DNA of 64,000 nt, taken from the NCBI GenBank assembly GCA_934102215.1, contig CAKOSH010000001.1, forward strand, positions 248,001 to 312,000, read 5' to 3'. Under the pieces are notes generated by a model. It saw only the letters and a list, made by a program, of their open reading frames with translations, was not told the origin of the DNA and searched no databases. Shown here in pieces: positions 1 through 9,473 of this stretch. The translations under genes and the position numbers were made by a program. This DNA is from an uncultured Bacilli bacterium (GTDB lineage: Bacteria; Bacillota_I; Bacilli_A; RF39; UBA660). Position 1 is the first letter of the stretch, and each line of letters begins with the position of its first letter.

Positions 1-576
1 TCTAAATTTTTTGAAAATTGTTCTCATGATATAATAAAAGATGTACATAAAAAATATATTAGGAATGAACGTGTTATTAAAGTTATAGAAGATTATTTAT
101 TTATAGGTAAAGGTATTGCTCTTGGAATAGAAATAGCTCAAAGAGAAGCATCTATTATACCTAATAGTTTAGATCATTATTTGGAGAATAAAAAATTAAG
201 CAGTATCAGATATATGGATGATACTGTTTTCTTTTGTGAAAATTATAATATGGCTTGTGATATATTAAATAAGTATATTGAAATGTCTAGTAAATTAAAT
301 ATTGTTATTAATAGGAAGAAAACTAAAATTATTAAGTTAAGTAATTGATTTATGTATTGTAAATGGAAGTTTAAAATATATGATAATGGTAAGATAGTTA
401 TGCTACCTAATAATAAGACAATATATAGGCAAAGAAGAAAGCTTAGAAAAATGATAAAGAATAATGTTAATAAAGAAGATATAGATATTGTTAAAAATAG
501 TTTTAAAGCATATTTGAATATGGGAAATAGTTATAGATATATAAGAATATTCAGTCATAAATGTCACTGTATTTAA
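1..576 (+). pseudogene. Reverse transcriptase, 5'-truncated by window edge and interrupted by an in-frame TGA
   Basis: Frame 1 is open from the window edge and encodes the palm of an RNA-directed DNA polymerase. The catalytic YMDD box is at codons 71-74 (211-222), and an LGIEIAQ box at codons 41-47 sits where diversity-generating retroelement (DGR) enzymes carry [LIV]GxxxSQ. A TGA at 346-348 stops translation, but the same frame continues from 349 to the stop at 574-576. The continuation is rich in Arg/Lys (RRKLRKM), like the C-terminal extension of gut Firmicute reverse transcriptases, where the sequence around the stop usually reads His-Gly-Phe. One GGA-to-TGA change would explain the break. 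The DGR assignment is inference, because no template repeat or avd gene is visible. Confidence 0.75.
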
Positions 577-616
577 GATAGGTATAATACCTTTACTGTA
601 AAGTTTCACATTAAAA

Positions 617-646
617 TTGGCTTTTTATATATCTCTATTATATAAT
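617..646 (+). promoter_or_regulatory. Promoter of glmS
   Basis: A -35-like TTGGCT (617-622) and a perfect -10 TATAAT (641-646) are separated by 18 bp. The predicted leader is only about 20 nt, so there is no room for a glmS ribozyme. Confidence 0.6.
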
Positions 647-670
647 TTAAGTATAAGGAGAATTATTTAT

Positions 671-2467
671 ATGTGTGGAATTGTAGGTTATAAGGGAAAA
701 AGAAATGTAAAAGATGTTCTTGTTGAAGGATTATCAACATTAGAATATAGAGGTTATGATTCTGCTGGTATAGCAGTTCTTGATAATAATAAAGTAAGAA
801 TTGTTAAATCAATAGGTAAAATAGAAAATCTAAGAAATAAACTAAAGAAATATATATTCAATAATACAACATGTGGTATAGCACATACTAGATGGGCTAC
901 TCATGGGAAAGTAACTGAAACAAATTGTCATCCTCATAAAGTAGGAAGAGTAACAGTTGCTCATAATGGTATAGTTGAAAATTATAAATTATTAGAAAGT
1001 GAACTTAAAGGATATAAATTTATAAGTGATACTGATAGTGAAAGAATAGCTGCTTTAATTGATTCAAATTATAATGGTGATAATGAACTTGAAGCTATAG
1101 AAAAATCTATTGAAGAAATGAGCGGTAGTTACGCTCTTGCGATAATGTTTGAAGGCAAAGATAAAATATATGGTGTTCGTAAAGATGCTCCATTAATTGT
1201 AGGTATTGGTGATAATGAATATTTCTTATCAAGCGATATATCAGCAATATTACCATATACTCATAAATATATTGTTCTTGATGATAAAGAAATAGTTGAA
1301 ATAGATAAAGAATGTAATATTTATTACAATGGAGTAATACTTGATAAAGAAATACTTACTGCTGATTTTGATATGGAAAGTGCTCAAAAAGATGGATATA
1401 ATCATTTTATGCTTAAAGAGATTCATGATCAAATTGAATTAAGTAAAAAATTATATTCAGTATATCTTGAAAATGATATGATTAGTGATAAAGTTATTGA
1501 TATTACTAAATATAAACGTATTGATTTTGTAGCTTGTGGAAGTGCTTATCATGCTGCATTAGTAGGTAAATATTTTGCTGATAAGTATTGTACTACTAAA
1601 GACTTTTATGTAAATGTATATGCATCTAGTGAATACAGATATACTAATCATTATTTTGATAATGATGTTCTTGTAGTTTTCTTATCACAAAGTGGTGAAA
1701 CAGCGGATACTTTAGCATGTCTTCGTATGGTTAAAGAAGAAGGTGTTGATACTTTAGCTATAGTTAATGTTATATCTTCAACAATTGCAAGAGAAGCTAA
1801 ATATATAATGCCTATGCTTGCTGGACCTGAAATATGTGTTGCGACTACTAAAGGATTCTTTAGTCAAAGTTATTTATGCAGCTTACTTATGCTTAAATAT
1901 ATGTATAAGAAAAATATTATCAATAAAGATGAAGTTGATAGAATACTAAAAGAATTTATTAAATTACCTAAGTATGTTGAAAAAGTTATCAACATTGATT
2001 ATAAAGGTGTAGCTAAGAGTATTTATAAGAATGAAGATATATATTATATAGGACGTGGTATAGATATTTATACTTGTTATGAAGCAAGTCTTAAACTTAA
2101 AGAAATATCTTATATACATAGTGAATGCTTTTCAGCAGGAGAACTTAAACATGGACCAATTGCTTTAATATCAAAAGGTACTCCAGTTATTGCATTACTA
2201 AGTGAATTTTCTGTTTATGAAAAAACAGTAAGTAATATTATTGAAGCTAAAAGTAGAGGTGCTAAAATAATAACTATACGTAAAGAATCAATTAACATCG
2301 ATAAAAATATTAGTGATTTTGATATAGTTGTTCCTCTTACTAGTGAATATATTCAAAATTTAGTAATTATGGTAGCATGTCAAATGTTATCATATGAAGT
2401 AGCATTACTTAGAAAATGTGATATAGATAAACCAAGAAATCTTGCTAAAAGTGTTACTGTTGAATAG
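671..2467 (+). CDS. glmS: Glutamine--fructose-6-phosphate aminotransferase (isomerizing)
   Basis: Makes glucosamine-6-phosphate from fructose-6-phosphate and glutamine, the entry step to UDP-GlcNAc and peptidoglycan. The start at 671 gives MCGIVGYKG, putting the catalytic Cys directly after the initiator Met, and an AAGGAG site lies upstream; the upstream extension of the open frame is rejected. The N-terminal half is the class II glutaminase domain (HTRWATHG, AHNGIVEN). Two SIS sugar-isomerase domains follow (CGSAYHAAL, SQSGETADT), and the end is the canonical KPRNLAKSVTVE. At 598 aa it has family length with all key motifs. It is monocistronic, with its own promoter and terminator. Confidence 0.98.
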   Translation: MCGIVGYKGKRNVKDVLVEGLSTLEYRGYDSAGIAVLDNNKVRIVKSIGKIENLRNKLKKYIFNNTTCGIAHTRWATHGKVTETNCHPHKVGRVTVAHNGIVENYKLLESELKGYKFISDTDSERIAALIDSNYNGDNELEAIEKSIEEMSGSYALAIMFEGKDKIYGVRKDAPLIVGIGDNEYFLSSDISAILPYTHKYIVLDDKEIVEIDKECNIYYNGVILDKEILTADFDMESAQKDGYNHFMLKEIHDQIELSKKLYSVYLENDMISDKVIDITKYKRIDFVACGSAYHAALVGKYFADKYCTTKDFYVNVYASSEYRYTNHYFDNDVLVVFLSQSGETADTLACLRMVKEEGVDTLAIVNVISSTIAREAKYIMPMLAGPEICVATTKGFFSQSYLCSLLMLKYMYKKNIINKDEVDRILKEFIKLPKYVEKVINIDYKGVAKSIYKNEDIYYIGRGIDIYTCYEASLKLKEISYIHSECFSAGELKHGPIALISKGTPVIALLSEFSVYEKTVSNIIEAKSRGAKIITIRKESINIDKNISDFDIVVPLTSEYIQNLVIMVACQMLSYEVALLRKCDIDKPRNLAKSVTVE

Positions 2468-2489
2468 GCTCATATTTATGAGTCTTTTT
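2467..2489 (+). terminator. Intrinsic terminator of glmS
   Basis: An 8-bp stem (GGCTCATA / TATGAGTC, one G-U pair) is followed by TTTTT directly after the glmS stop codon. Confidence 0.85.
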
Positions 2490-2570
2490 GATTACAAAAA
2501 CAAATTAACTTTTGTTCCACAAAATGATATAATGTAGGTACAAAAGTAAAGTAATTACATAATTGAAGTT

Positions 2571-2639
2571 TGAAAATTGAGATAGTAAAACACTGAAAAT
2601 TGAGATAGTAAAACATAGAAAATCGAGATAGTAAAAACA
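2571..2639. repeat. Three tandem 23-bp repeats
   Basis: Three head-to-tail copies start at 2571, 2594 and 2617 and share GAAAATTGAGATAGTAAAA, with one C/T change in the third. There are no spacers and no coding potential. Possible identities are an insertion-sequence end (IS21-like ends carry repeated transposase sites) or an operator array; nothing in the window decides between them. Confidence 0.7.
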
Positions 2640-2726
2640 AAAATATTAACTAAATTAAAGATTAGAAATATAAAATATAGTTATACATTGAGCAAAAATT
2701 AATGCTTGTTTTTTACTCATTTTTTT

Positions 2727-2808
2727 GCAAAAGTGTGATAAATTGTCAAAAAAGTCACGCAAAAGTGTGATAAATTATTGAAAAAAGTGTGCAAAAGTGT
2801 GATATAAT
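2727..2808. repeat. Three direct repeats at 32-bp spacing before the AAA ATPase gene
   Basis: GCAAAAGTGTGATA occurs at 2727, 2759 and 2791, exactly 32 bp (about three helical turns) apart. The last copy runs into GATATAAT, a good -10 element, just upstream of the ATPase gene. Even spacing on one face of the helix and overlap with the promoter suggest an operator array. No partner repressor is encoded next door. Confidence 0.75.
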
Positions 2809-2827
2809 GGATTTGGAAGGTGATAAA

Positions 2828-4126
2828 ATGAAGAGATTTATTACAGAAAAACTTGTTAAATGGAAAGAAAGTAAAGACAGAAAACCATTGATTTTACGTG
2901 GTGCTAGACAAGTTGGAAAAACATTTATATTAAAAGAATTTGGCGAAAAGTATTATGACACAGTAGCTTATTTCAATTTTGATCATGACGATGGACTATC
3001 CTCACTATTTAGTAACACAAAAAATCCTAAAAGAATATTAGAGCAATTAACATTAATTAATGGTAAAAAAATTAATCCTGAAACAACATTAATAATTTTC
3101 GATGAAGTTCAAGAATGCCCGGACGCATTAAATTCATTAAAGTATTTTAAAGAAGAAACACCATTATATCATATAGTTTGTGCTGGTTCACTTTTAGGAA
3201 TAAGACTATCTAAAACATCATTTCCGGTGGGTAAAGTTGAATTTTTAGATATGTATCCTATGACATTTAGTGAATTTTTGATAGCTGATAATTTAGAAAA
3301 TTTAGTAACGCTAATGAATGAAACCAAAGAAATAAAAGCATTCCCTAAAATGTTTGAAGACATGTTAATAGAAAAGTTAAAAATATATTATATAGTTGGA
3401 GGAATGCCAGAAGTAGTCTATTCATGGGTAAATGACAAAGACATAGAAAAAGTAAATAAAATACAAAAGGACATATTAGATTCATATGAAAATGATTTCT
3501 CTAAACATGTTGACTCTAAAGAAGCAAATAAAATATCATTAATTTGGAATGGAATACCATCACAGTTAGCACGTGAAAACAAAAAATTTGTATATCAAGT
3601 AATTAAAGAAGGAGCACGTGCTAGAGAATATGAAGGAGCATTAAATTGGCTTAATGATGCTAATCTTATAACAAAATGTTATCTAGTTAGTAAATGTTCT
3701 TTTCCTCTAAAAGCCTATAATGATTTATCTTCATACAAAATATATATGAATGATGTTGGATTACTTAGAAGAATGTCTAATTTAGATAGTAAAATTATAT
3801 TAGAAGGAAATAAATTATTTGAAGAATTTAAAGGTTCATTTACCGAAAATTATGTAGCTAATGTACTAAATTATCTTTTAAATGAATCACCAAACTATTA
3901 TACATTTAATAGAAATGAGATAGATTTTGTTATACAAAAGAATAATAAAGTAATACCAATAGAAGTCAAATCAGATAAAAGTACTAATCATAATAGTTTA
4001 ACAAAATATAATAATATGAATGACAATGAAATATCATTTAGATTCTCTTTAAACAATTTAAATAAAGATGGCAAAATAATAAACGTTCCATTATATTTTT
4101 TAGAATATATTGATAACATTATTTAG
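2828..4126 (+). CDS. AAA_14 / DUF4143 family ATP-binding protein
   Basis: A 432-aa P-loop ATPase. The Walker A motif GARQVGKT is at residues 25-32 and a Walker B-like LIIFDEVQEC follows near residue 95. The C-terminal DUF4143 part ends in EIDFV...PIEVKSDK, which resembles a PD-(D/E)XK nuclease core. The start at 2828 has a GGAAGG site at 2815-2820; an in-frame GTG at 2789 lies inside the promoter repeats and is rejected. Such proteins are common accessory genes in gut bacteria, and their substrate is mostly unknown. It stands alone, under the triple-repeat promoter. Confidence 0.85.
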   Translation: MKRFITEKLVKWKESKDRKPLILRGARQVGKTFILKEFGEKYYDTVAYFNFDHDDGLSSLFSNTKNPKRILEQLTLINGKKINPETTLIIFDEVQECPDALNSLKYFKEETPLYHIVCAGSLLGIRLSKTSFPVGKVEFLDMYPMTFSEFLIADNLENLVTLMNETKEIKAFPKMFEDMLIEKLKIYYIVGGMPEVVYSWVNDKDIEKVNKIQKDILDSYENDFSKHVDSKEANKISLIWNGIPSQLARENKKFVYQVIKEGARAREYEGALNWLNDANLITKCYLVSKCSFPLKAYNDLSSYKIYMNDVGLLRRMSNLDSKIILEGNKLFEEFKGSFTENYVANVLNYLLNESPNYYTFNRNEIDFVIQKNNKVIPIEVKSDKSTNHNSLTKYNNMNDNEISFRFSLNNLNKDGKIINVPLYFLEYIDNII

Positions 4127-4191
4127 AAAAAAAGTTCTTGCAAAAATAAGATTATATGCTATTATATAGATAATTATTGAAAGGGATTAAT

Positions 4192-5070
4192 ATGAATAAC
4201 AAGTTAAACAATATGATTAATGATTTTTTAGCAAATACTGATGCTAAAAGTGAAGAAGAATTGAATGAAAAAATACAGGAGTTTATTGCTAAATTAAATA
4301 ATAATGAAATTGAATATGAAAATACACCACTTGATGATGCATATGATATGTTAGAAAAAGCTGAAAATGCTAAAAGTAAATCACAAGCAATTAAGTATGC
4401 TAAAGAAGCTTATAAAATATCTCCAGCATGTTTTGATGCTATATTATTTCAAGCAAGTTTAGAAGACGATCCTATCAAATTATGGGAATTATTAGACACT
4501 GGGTTAAAGAAAGAAGAAGAAAGATTAAAAAGTGAAGGATATTTTGATAAGAAAAATATAGGTGATTTTTATGGTATATTTGAAACAAGACCATATATTA
4601 GAGGCCTACACAATAAAGCACATTATTTATCAATTGAAGGCAAAATTAAACAAGCAAGAGATGTATGCAAGGAAATACTTAGATTAAATAATAATGATAA
4701 TACTGGTATTAGATATTTACTTATGGCTATATATGCATTCTTAGAAGACGAAAATGAAATGCTTAAACTATATAAAAAATATAAAGAAGAGCATTTAGAA
4801 ATGTTATTTCCATTATTTGTACTTTACTATAAAAAGGGTGACGATAAAAAAGCATTAGAATATTTAAATAGAATAAATAAAACTAATCCTAACTTTATTA
4901 AATTCTTTAAAGGTAATATCAAAATGGAAAATAATATTCCTGATGGATACTATAGCAAAGGTGACTCTTCAGAAGTATATAATTGTCTTGGTACTTGTGA
5001 ATTCCTTTTAGATACAGTTCCAGCACTAGGACATTACGTACTAGAAAATAGTAAAAAGAAAAACAAATAA
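4192..5070 (+). CDS. TPR-like repeat protein of unknown role
   Basis: A 292-aa soluble, mostly helical protein with no signal peptide. Helical pairs such as AKSKSQAIKYAKEAYKIS and ARDVCKEILRLNNNDN have the spacing of degenerate tetratricopeptide repeats and point to a scaffolding role. The start at 4192 follows AAAGGG; the TTG at 4177 is rejected because it overlaps the ribosome-binding site. The C-terminal 40 residues (YNCLGTCEFLLD) lie outside the repeats and are not recognised. No specific function can be assigned. Confidence 0.7.
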   Translation: MNNKLNNMINDFLANTDAKSEEELNEKIQEFIAKLNNNEIEYENTPLDDAYDMLEKAENAKSKSQAIKYAKEAYKISPACFDAILFQASLEDDPIKLWELLDTGLKKEEERLKSEGYFDKKNIGDFYGIFETRPYIRGLHNKAHYLSIEGKIKQARDVCKEILRLNNNDNTGIRYLLMAIYAFLEDENEMLKLYKKYKEEHLEMLFPLFVLYYKKGDDKKALEYLNRINKTNPNFIKFFKGNIKMENNIPDGYYSKGDSSEVYNCLGTCEFLLDTVPALGHYVLENSKKKNK

Positions 5071-5089
5071 AAAATATTTTTACACAATT

Positions 5090-5167
5090 TTGACAACATA
5101 TAAATATTATTTAATATAAAATATAGATATAAAACTCTTATTATTGTATAATTATAATAGGAGTTTT
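5090..5167 (+). promoter_or_regulatory. Promoter and ribosome-site-sequestering hairpin before the CotH operon
   Basis: TTGACA at 5090-5095 is followed by a -10-like TAATAT at 5112-5117. A 14-bp stem then pairs 5131-5144 with 5154-5167, with one G-U pair and a 9-nt loop. Its 3' arm contains the AGGAG ribosome-binding site of the CotH gene and ends in a run of T. It could be an attenuator, a translational switch or the upstream terminator. Confidence 0.55.
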
Positions 5168-5172
5168 TTATT

Positions 5173-8085
5173 ATGGGATTTAATGCTAGAAAATTTAAGA
5201 AAAATATTGGATTTTTGATATTATGTGTTCTACTAATTGTACTTCTTATTGTATTTAGTATGTGGAGTGATAATAAAAATAGTCTTCCATCTAAAGATTT
5301 AGATGATAAAGATGTATCAATTGGTAAACTTGTTATAAATGAAATTATGTCTTCTAACAAAGGTGTTATTACTGATGAAGAAGGTAATTTATATGATTAT
5401 TTAGAATTATATAATGGAAATGATCATGATATTAATTTAAAAGATTATGGTCTTAGTGATGAAAATACTAAAGTTAAATATGTATTTCCTGATACTGTTA
5501 TAGAAGCAAATGGATATATTGTTGTATATCTAAGTGGTAAAAATAAAGAAGGATTATATACTAATTTTAAATTAAAGAGTGCCGGAGGAGAAACAGTAGC
5601 TTTACTTAAACCTAATGGTAAAGTAGTTGATGCGATTGAAACAGTAAGTTTAGATTCAAATACTGTTATGGCAAGAGATACTGAAGGTGCGTGGGTAGTT
5701 CAAGATAAACCAACACCAGGATTTTCAAATAATGTTGAAGGATATAATGAATTCTTAAAATCACTTGAAAGTGGTGAAAGTAAAAAGATAGTAATTAATG
5801 AAATACTTGCTGAAAATAAAGGTAACTTTAAAAATGAAAATGGTGAATATAGTGGTTATATTGAAATAAAGAATATTAGTGATGAAAGTATTAACATTAA
5901 AAACTATAGTTTATCTAATGATGAATCTGTTAGTTTTAAATGGCAACTTCCTAATATAAAATTATCTAAAGGTGAAGTACTTCTTATATATACAAGTGGT
6001 GTTAGTAGTAATAGTGGTACACTTAGTACTGGATTTAAACTAAAGAATAAGAATGGTACAGTAGTACTTACTAATAATAGTGGTAAAGTTATTGATAAAG
6101 TTAAATATGAGAACTTAGCAAACGGTATGGCATATATTCGTGAAGATGATAAATATTTAATGAGTAATTCAATATCACCTGGATATGATAATACTGTTGA
6201 TGGTATTAAGTCATTCCAAAAGAAATATTTAAAAGTAGAAAGTTCACTTATAATAAATGAAGTCATGAATAATAATTATTCATACTTACCTCAAAATGGT
6301 GGTAATTATTATGACTGGATTGAGTTATATAACAATGGTAAAAATGATATTAAATTAAGTGATTATTGTTTAACAACTAATATTAATACAGTATGTATGA
6401 GTAAACTACCTGATGTAACACTTAAGAGAGGTGAATATTATGTAGTTATGGCTAGTGGTAATACTGAATTATCAAATAAGAGTTATACTCATTTAGGATT
6501 TAAACTTGGTGATAATGATGCGATATATTTAACTAAAGATTCTAGCATTATTGATTCAATGTATGTTTCACAAGTACCAAATGGTTATTCTTATGGTAGA
6601 GGTAGTAGTTATGGACTATATTACTTTAGTAAACCTACTCCTAAAGCTAAAAATAATTCAGGAACTGAAGCTATATCATATTTACCAACATCTTCAGTAG
6701 AAGGTGGAGTAATTAAAGATGGAAAAGAGTTTCAAGTAGCTTTAACTGGAAAGAAAATTTATTATACATTAGATGGCTCTACGCCAACAACGTCTTCAAA
6801 AGTATACAGTAGTCCTCTTACTATTAAGAAGACTACTGTTTTAAAAATAATGAGTAAGGAAGATGGGAAACTAGCAAGTGATGTTAATACTTATTCCTAT
6901 ATAATGGATGGTAGTCATAAAGTATCAGTTATGTCTATTAGCATTGATAAAAAGAAACTTAATAATGTTAATAGTCATACAAGCCTAAATAGTAAAGTTT
7001 TAGAACATGGTTATGTTGAATACTTTGATAAAGATGGTGGCGGATTTAAAATAAATATGGGCCTAAAACTATTTGGTGGTTCAACTAGAAGTTATAAGAA
7101 AAAAAGTTACGAAATTAAATTTAAAAAGATGTTTGGAGATGCTAAACTTAAATATAAAGTATTTGATACAGTAGATAGTTCAGTATTTGATTCATTAGTT
7201 TTAAGAACTGGATCACAAGATGAATTTCAATATAATGATCAAAGAACAGTTATTAAAGATGTAGTTGCAACTTCACTAATGGGAGAATATGGTACAGCTG
7301 ATGTACAAGCATATGAACCAATAATTCTATATATAAATGGTAGTTACAATGGAATATATTTTATACGTGAAAAAGTAGACGAAACTTTTGTAGCAAATCA
7401 TTATAACGTACAAACAACTAAAGATGACACAAGCATTCTTCGTATAGATGGAGAAGTTAAAAGTGGTAGTGATTCAAAATACAAAGCAATGATTAATTTC
7501 ATTAATAAAAATTCACTTTCAAATAAAGATAACTATGCTAAAATAAAAGAGCAAATTGATATAAAGAGTTTATGTGATTTCTGGGTAGGAGAAATATATA
7601 CAGCAAATTATGATATACTAAACACAAGATATTTCTCAAATAAGAATGTTGATAATGGTAAATGGAAATTTATATTCTATGACTTAGATTCAGGATTCTT
7701 TAGAACTACTCAAAATACATTTACTGAGTATACAAGTGCGTCTGGCATGGGAGATTGGAATTTTCCAACTGTTTTACTTCGTAATTTAATGAAGAGTGAT
7801 GAATTCAAAAAAGAATTTCTTGAAAGACTATCATATAATCTTAAAAATACTTGGTCTTATGATAATGTTAATAAAAGAATAGATGAAGTAATAGAAACAA
7901 TAGGTAAAGATGAATTTAAACGTAATGCAGAACGCTGGGGGAATTCATACTCACATTGGGAAAAATCAATAACAGCAATGAAAACATTTGCTAAAAAAAG
8001 AAATAGCTATGTTATTAAATATGCTAAATCATACTTTAAATTAAGTAATAGTGATATAGAAAAATACTTTGGTGGTGTAAAATGA
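5173..8085 (+). CDS. Membrane-anchored CotH-kinase protein with lamin-tail domains
   Basis: A 970-aa surface protein. An N-terminal transmembrane anchor (about residues 12-30) is followed by three lamin-tail domains, each opening with a form of VINEI/INEV (near residues 53, 206 and 358). Next is a chitobiase-type C-terminal domain (YYTLDGSTPTTSSKVY) and a CotH kinase-like domain covering the last 370 residues (KLFGGSTRSYKKKSYEIKF, FIFYDLDSGFF). CotH proteins are atypical kinases known from spore coats and from cellulosomal and surface proteins. It overlaps the VTC gene by 4 bp (ATGA) and heads a nine-gene run. Confidence 0.88.
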   Translation: MGFNARKFKKNIGFLILCVLLIVLLIVFSMWSDNKNSLPSKDLDDKDVSIGKLVINEIMSSNKGVITDEEGNLYDYLELYNGNDHDINLKDYGLSDENTKVKYVFPDTVIEANGYIVVYLSGKNKEGLYTNFKLKSAGGETVALLKPNGKVVDAIETVSLDSNTVMARDTEGAWVVQDKPTPGFSNNVEGYNEFLKSLESGESKKIVINEILAENKGNFKNENGEYSGYIEIKNISDESINIKNYSLSNDESVSFKWQLPNIKLSKGEVLLIYTSGVSSNSGTLSTGFKLKNKNGTVVLTNNSGKVIDKVKYENLANGMAYIREDDKYLMSNSISPGYDNTVDGIKSFQKKYLKVESSLIINEVMNNNYSYLPQNGGNYYDWIELYNNGKNDIKLSDYCLTTNINTVCMSKLPDVTLKRGEYYVVMASGNTELSNKSYTHLGFKLGDNDAIYLTKDSSIIDSMYVSQVPNGYSYGRGSSYGLYYFSKPTPKAKNNSGTEAISYLPTSSVEGGVIKDGKEFQVALTGKKIYYTLDGSTPTTSSKVYSSPLTIKKTTVLKIMSKEDGKLASDVNTYSYIMDGSHKVSVMSISIDKKKLNNVNSHTSLNSKVLEHGYVEYFDKDGGGFKINMGLKLFGGSTRSYKKKSYEIKFKKMFGDAKLKYKVFDTVDSSVFDSLVLRTGSQDEFQYNDQRTVIKDVVATSLMGEYGTADVQAYEPIILYINGSYNGIYFIREKVDETFVANHYNVQTTKDDTSILRIDGEVKSGSDSKYKAMINFINKNSLSNKDNYAKIKEQIDIKSLCDFWVGEIYTANYDILNTRYFSNKNVDNGKWKFIFYDLDSGFFRTTQNTFTEYTSASGMGDWNFPTVLLRNLMKSDEFKKEFLERLSYNLKNTWSYDNVNKRIDEVIETIGKDEFKRNAERWGNSYSHWEKSITAMKTFAKKRNSYVIKYAKSYFKLSNSDIEKYFGGVK

Positions 8086-8768
8086 AAGAATATAAATATA
8101 GACATGAATTAAAATTTAAAATATCAAATAGTGCTGCTGAAGTACTAAAACAAAAATTATCACTAATACTTAAGAAAGATAAAAATGCATATTATAGTGA
8201 TGGTTCATATTTAATAAAAAGTTTATATTTTGATGATTTAGATTCATCTAGTTACTATGAAAAAATGGATGGTGTCTTATATAGAAAAAAATATAGAATA
8301 CGAATATATAATAACAATGATGAATTTATAAGGTTAGAAAAGAAAATGAAGCATAATACATATACAGCGAAAGAACAAATATTGATTTCAAAGGATATAT
8401 ATAGTAAAATATTAAATGGTAAACTAGATGAAATAGAAAGTCCTGCTGGATTACTTAAAGAGTTTATCACAAATAGTAAAACTAAACATCTAGTGCCATC
8501 AGTAATAGTTTTATATCATAGGACTGCTTTTACTTATCCTATAAGTGAAGTTAGAATTACATTTGATTCACATATACAAAGTGGATTATATAATTATGAT
8601 TTATTTGACAAAGAGGTACCTATGTATGATGTTAGTGAATCTGGTAAACAGGTATTAGAAGTTAAATTTAATGAAGTATTACCTTTACATATAGCAAATA
8701 TACTTAATGATATTCCTAGTTGTAAGGAAGCTGTTAGTAAGTTTGCAATATGTAGAAGTATTAAATAA
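8082..8768 (+). CDS. VTC-domain protein (polyphosphate polymerase family)
   Basis: A 228-aa protein with the tunnel-forming VTC fold: YRHELKFKI at the N-terminus, then basic strands KYRIRIYN and RLEKKMK, and EVKFNE near the end. In yeast Vtc4 these basic residues and the final Glu bind nucleotide, phosphate chain and metal. It has no membrane segment and is translationally coupled to the CotH gene. The CotH-VTC-DUF4956 trio recurs in Firmicutes, suggesting that polyphosphate or phosphoryl chemistry at the membrane is tied to the CotH protein. Confidence 0.85.
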   Translation: MKEYKYRHELKFKISNSAAEVLKQKLSLILKKDKNAYYSDGSYLIKSLYFDDLDSSSYYEKMDGVLYRKKYRIRIYNNNDEFIRLEKKMKHNTYTAKEQILISKDIYSKILNGKLDEIESPAGLLKEFITNSKTKHLVPSVIVLYHRTAFTYPISEVRITFDSHIQSGLYNYDLFDKEVPMYDVSESGKQVLEVKFNEVLPLHIANILNDIPSCKEAVSKFAICRSIK

Positions 8769-8781
8769 GGAGTGAATAAAA

Positions 8782-9471
8782 ATGGTATTAAGTATTTTTA
8801 AAAAATCTTTTTTGGAGCAATTTACTGGTAGTGTATCAGCTGTTGATATGCTTATATCTTTAGTAGTTGCATTTATTATAGGTATGTTTATTATCTATGT
8901 ATATAGAAAAACATATACTGGAGTTGTTTATTCAAAAGCATTTTCATTATGTATATTAATGCTTGCGATGGTAACAGCAATGATTATAAGAACAATTAGT
9001 TCAAATATTAGTCTTTCTTTAGGTATGGTTGGTGCTTTATCTATCGTAAGATTTAGAACAGCAGTTAAAGAACCAGTTGATACAGGATTTATGTTCTGGG
9101 GAATAAGTGCTGGTATAATGAGTGGAGCAGGTCTTTATATTCCAGCTTTAGTTGCATCACTTGGAATTGGAGTGTTATATTTTATTAGTTATTTGATGGG
9201 CTTCAAAACAGCTACAAGATACTTATTAGTTCTTAAATATAAAGCATCAAGTCATGATATGGTACTTAAAAAACTTAAAAATATAAAGAAATTCAAAGTA
9301 AGAAGTAAATCAATATTTGGAAGTGAAGTAGAATTATCACTAGAAGTTGATATGAAAGAAGGAAAAACTCGTAAAGGTGATATAGATACAAGTATAGTAG
9401 ATCAATTTGAAGATATTGATGGAGTTATCAATGCTAGTTTAATCGCATATCAAAACGATTTTGGAGATTAA
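8782..9471 (+). CDS. DUF4956 integral membrane protein
   Basis: A 229-aa protein with four hydrophobic segments in its first 140 residues, the conserved centre SLGMVGALSIVRFRTAVKEP between segments, and a cytosolic alpha/beta tail. This is the DUF4956 pattern, usually found next to VTC proteins as their likely membrane partner. Its GGAG site lies 13 bp after the VTC stop, so it belongs to the same operon. No catalytic function is known. Confidence 0.85.
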   Translation: MVLSIFKKSFLEQFTGSVSAVDMLISLVVAFIIGMFIIYVYRKTYTGVVYSKAFSLCILMLAMVTAMIIRTISSNISLSLGMVGALSIVRFRTAVKEPVDTGFMFWGISAGIMSGAGLYIPALVASLGIGVLYFISYLMGFKTATRYLLVLKYKASSHDMVLKKLKNIKKFKVRSKSIFGSEVELSLEVDMKEGKTRKGDIDTSIVDQFEDIDGVINASLIAYQNDFGD

Positions 9472-9473
9472 TA

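Noticed and set aside
577..670. glmS ribozyme in the leader
   Set aside because: The predicted leader is about 20 nt and the whole gap is 94 bp, too short for the roughly 150-nt ribozyme.
2571..2808. CRISPR array
   Set aside because: The first set is head-to-tail without spacers and the second has only three 14-bp units in a promoter; there are no cas genes.
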